Below, one piece after another: positions 24,421 to 26,424 of a stretch of 26,424 bases of DNA; the stretch's first letter is position 1, and every line of letters begins with the position of its first letter. The notes beneath the pieces were generated by a model that worked only from the letters and a program-made list of their open reading frames with translations, was not told the DNA's origin and made no database searches. The stretch is from NCBI GenBank assembly GCA_900551185.1, contig URVF01000003.1:1-26424 (forward strand), written 5' to 3'. Position numbers and translations under genes: made by a program. This DNA comes from an uncultured Collinsella sp. (GTDB lineage Bacteria; Actinomycetota; Coriobacteriia; Coriobacteriales; Coriobacteriaceae).

Positions 24421-24666
24421 CTAGAGCAGATTCTCCTGCAGCCATGCGATGATGTCGCTCGACTCGTAGAGCGGCTCTCCGTCGATGAACAGGCAGGGAA
24501 CCTGGCGTTTTCCGCCGACGGCGATAAGCGTTTGCTCGGCATCGGAATCGGTCGAGATATTGCGTTCAGGAATGGTCGCGCCGTTATCGGCCAAAAAGCG
24601 CTTGACCTTTATGCAGTACGGGCAGCCGGTCATAACGTAGAGCACGAGCTCGTGATCAGTAGCCAT
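24421..24666 (-). CDS. Glutaredoxin
   Basis: An 81-residue thioredoxin-fold protein, MATDHELVLYVMTGCPYCIKVKRFLADNG, with the classic CPYC active site (Cys15, Cys18), a cis-proline in RQVPCLFIDG and a C-terminal helix SSDIIAWLQENL. It reduces disulfides or glutathione-like mixed disulfides in the cytosol; in anaerobic Actinobacteria the partner thiol is uncertain. The ATG at 24666 has GGAG 5-6 nt upstream; the open frame before it lacks a site. It lies 51 bp downstream of the XRE/TipAS regulator gene on the same strand and may be cotranscribed. Confidence 0.92.
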   Translation of the reverse strand: MATDHELVLYVMTGCPYCIKVKRFLADNGATIPERNISTDSDAEQTLIAVGGKRQVPCLFIDGEPLYESSDIIAWLQENLL

Positions 24667-24717
24667 AGGTCTCCAATCGGTTGAGGTTTTGATTGAAATA
24701 CCCAAAGCTGCCGCGGT

Positions 24718-25545
24718 CTATGCGCGGACCAGTGACGACTCGATGGCCTGGACCAGAAACGCCGTGGCTCCGGTGCCGCAGGGCTTGTCGTAGTAGTCAA
24801 CAAAGCGCCGGTCGGCAAGATAGCCGTGGGCGAGGCCCAGGTACGCCTCGTTCTGGGGCTCGTGTCCCCAATTAAGGCCAATCCATCGACGGTGCATTGC
24901 GACAAGTTTGCGGGCCTCGTTACTCTCTGGGTCGCCAATGCCCATGGCAATCGAGAGCTGGCCCAAAATGGCGCGTTCAAGTTCCTTCATGTCGTTCCAT
25001 GTCTGAGGATCCATATCCAGTAACGTTTCGTTTGCTGCATCGATAGCCTCATTGCCATAGCGAGCCCGAGCCTCGGCGCCGTAGCGTTCCTCGTTTTCCT
25101 GCACGGTGCGCCAGCGCTCCAGTTGCGGCAGGACGGCGCCCATGAGCGAGACGGCTTCGTCGAGCGACATACCTGTGTTTTGTGCTAGCCGTGGGGCACA
25201 GTCCTCGATCATTGCCTCCATCGTGGTGTCGTAGGCGTACTGGCCGTGGTCGTAGCACCGCTTGCAGTAATGGTCGGTCGTGGCGCCCGTGGCATCGGTG
25301 CCGCAGTCGCCGGGCGTGAGTATCATGCCGCAGCTCTGGCAATAGTGCTCGGGCATTTCGAGCAGGTGAGACAGGGGCTCGCCGGTCACAGTGGCAATGA
25401 GCTTCATCATGTCGATGCCCGGTGTGACCTCGCCGCGTTCCCAACGGCTGACGGCTTGGCGCGTGACGAAGAGCTTGGCGGCGAGCTGCTCCTGGGTAAG
25501 GTGATGGACGCGACGGACAGCGATGAGCTTTTCTGCAAAGGCCAT
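24718..25545 (-). CDS. XRE/zinc-ribbon/TipAS fusion regulator
   Basis: A 275-residue three-part protein. Residues of about 6-61 are a Cro/C1-type HTH (LTQEQLAAKLFVTRQAVSRWERGEVTP). Residues of about 68-105 are a zinc ribbon of the kind often annotated as a putative zinc ribbon domain: YCQSCGM at 68-74 and YCKRCY at 93-98, with an extra Cys81. Residues of about 145-272 match a TipAS-type domain, with EERYGAEARARYGN, the helix IGLNWGHEPQNEAYLGLAHGYLADRRFVDYYDK and the GTGATAFLVQAIESS ending; in TipA this domain traps thiopeptide antibiotics. AAAGGAG lies 6 nt before the ATG. TipAS is normally joined to a MerR-type HTH, so this architecture is noteworthy. A drug- or peptide-sensing regulator controlling itself and the glutaredoxin gene is plausible. 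Confidence 0.85.
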   Translation of the reverse strand: MAFAEKLIAVRRVHHLTQEQLAAKLFVTRQAVSRWERGEVTPGIDMMKLIATVTGEPLSHLLEMPEHYCQSCGMILTPGDCGTDATGATTDHYCKRCYDHGQYAYDTTMEAMIEDCAPRLAQNTGMSLDEAVSLMGAVLPQLERWRTVQENEERYGAEARARYGNEAIDAANETLLDMDPQTWNDMKELERAILGQLSIAMGIGDPESNEARKLVAMHRRWIGLNWGHEPQNEAYLGLAHGYLADRRFVDYYDKPCGTGATAFLVQAIESSLVRA

Positions 25546-25686
25546 AGCGGCTCCTTTCTGCTGGTTGACGGCTTAAGCATACGCGGCGGCAGGCACCCTT
25601 CCAAGCAACCGTTGGTTGCACGACGGGGGACCGTGGCGAAGAATTGCGCGCAATGCCCCACGCCTCCATGCCGTACAATGACCGGC

Positions 25687-26375
25687 ATGGAACCTATCGC
25701 ACACATACATACTGATCTGCCGCAGAAGTTCGGCATTCCGCGCAACAGCTTTTTGGCGCCTCATCTGCAGGGACGCATCGTTTTTGAGCCGGAATTTGCC
25801 TCCAATGCAGCAGTTGAGGGCCTGGACTCCTTCTCTCACCTATGGCTGCTGTGGCGTTTTGAAAACGGCACACCCGGCGGCACGGCTAAGGACATAGCCG
25901 CCGATGCCAAGACGCGGAACAGGTCCGGAACCAACGCAAAATGGTCGAAAACCGTGCGCCCGCCGCGTCTGGGCGGAGCCGAGCGCGTGGGTGTGTTTGC
26001 CACGCGCAGTCCGTTTCGCCCTAATCCCATTGGGCTCACCTGCGTCAAGCTCGACCGCGTGGAGCTTACCGACGATGGTCCCATCATCCATGTGTTGGGG
26101 GCCGACCTGCGCGACGGCACGCCCATCTACGACATTAAGCCCTACATTCCGTTTGCGGACTGCCACCCGGATGCAACGGGCGGCTGGATTGAGGATGCTC
26201 CGTGGCAAGAGCTCGACATCGAGTTCCCGCAGGCGCTGCAAGACACAGTTCCAAGCACAAAGCTCCCCGGCTTGGTCGAGGTCCTTCGCCAAGATCCGCG
26301 CCGCGCGGGCAGCAAGCACGAGCCAAACCGCGTCTATCATCTTGCCTTCGCCGGGCTCGACATATCGTTTACGGT
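25687..26375 (+). CDS. trmO: tRNA (t6A37) N6-methyltransferase TrmO, cut by the contig end
   Basis: The first 229 residues are genomic. TrmO methylates the threonylcarbamoyl-adenosine at position 37 of tRNA-Thr using S-adenosylmethionine. Visible family marks are PIAHIHTDLPQKFGIPRNS at the N-terminus, SHLWLLWRF, TVRPPRLGG, VGVFATRSPFRPNPIGL, DGTPIYDIKPYIPFAD and QDPRRAGS. Family proteins are around 235 residues or more, so only a short C-terminal piece is missing. Start: ATG 25687 or the in-frame ATG 25678. Neither has a clear ribosome binding site, and the region is an inverted repeat (CCATGCCG 25666-25673, CGGCATGG 25683-25690). From 26376 on the frame reads adapter sequence (CLLYTSDAADDL), which is not part of the protein. 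Confidence 0.9.
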
Positions 26376-26424
26376 CTGTCTCTTATACACATCTGACGCT
26401 GCCGACGATCTTACGCGTGTAGAT
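26376..26424. other. Nextera adapter with i5 index (non-genomic)
   Basis: 26376-26394 is CTGTCTCTTATACACATCT, the Tn5 mosaic end used in Nextera libraries. 26395-26408 is GACGCTGCCGACGA, the rest of the read-1 adapter. 26409-26416 is TCTTACGC, the reverse complement of an index, GCGTAAGA, which I recall as Nextera S517. 26417-26424 is GTGTAGAT, the start of the P5 flow-cell sequence. This is untrimmed library sequence left at the end of the assembly. Confidence 0.98.

Noticed and set aside
26376..26424. C-terminal extension of TrmO or a Tn5-like mobile element end
   Set aside because: The match to mosaic end, adapter, index and P5 in that exact order shows it is library adapter, not biology.

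Overview
The window is one end of an assembled contig from a moderately GC-rich bacterium. Gene style suggests an anaerobic gut actinobacterium of class Coriobacteriia, probably Collinsella or a close relative. The signs are purine-rich ribosome binding sites, short intergenic gaps, a CD1871A-type microprotein beside a polyferredoxin, LuxR regulators beside large exported proteins, and many short palindromic repeats between genes. This is inference from gene content; no rRNA or other taxonomic marker is present. The right end is not genomic: the last 49 bases are a Nextera sequencing adapter with an index.

Left part (1-10033): a divergent type IIA topoisomerase B subunit runs off the left edge on the minus strand. 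Facing away from it is a small XRE regulator with a four-helix membrane protein. Then, all on the minus strand, come a 1455-residue exported surface protein with a sortase-like tail, a LuxR-type regulator, and a two-component system (histidine kinase and OmpR-type response regulator).

Central part (10124-15675): divergent from the two-component system is a short redox operon on the plus strand: a 48-residue CxxC microprotein, a membrane polyferredoxin and a TlpA-like thioredoxin lipoprotein. After a terminator comes a 1084-residue ABC transporter that fuses the ATPase to an FtsX/MacB-type permease with a very large external domain.

Guanidino-compound cluster (15707-21775): an MFS transporter gene with an in-frame stop (pseudogene), a divergent TetR regulator, an agmatine-deiminase-family enzyme, an OTC-family carbamoyltransferase and an intact MFS paralogue. 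Four copies of a TetR-type box (TACCGnnCGGTA-like) lie upstream of the broken MFS gene and in the tetR/deiminase gap, so one local regulon is likely. The carbamoyltransferase keeps its carbamoyl-phosphate motifs but has lost all three motifs that recognise ornithine (and it lacks the putrescine enzyme's versions), so its amine substrate is open. With no APC-type antiporter and no carbamate kinase in view, this is the best candidate here for an undescribed pathway.

Right part (21776-26375): a repeat-rich stretch surrounds a tRNA-dihydrouridine synthase and an orphan ribbon-helix-helix gene. It holds three copies of a 33-bp palindrome, a 183-bp MITE-like long hairpin, a 20-bp inverted repeat, two copies of a structured element of about 75 bp whose stems differ by opposite G-U wobbles, and a 229-bp inverted-repeat unit. 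Then come a glutaredoxin, an XRE/zinc-ribbon/TipAS fusion regulator and trmO, cut by the contig end.
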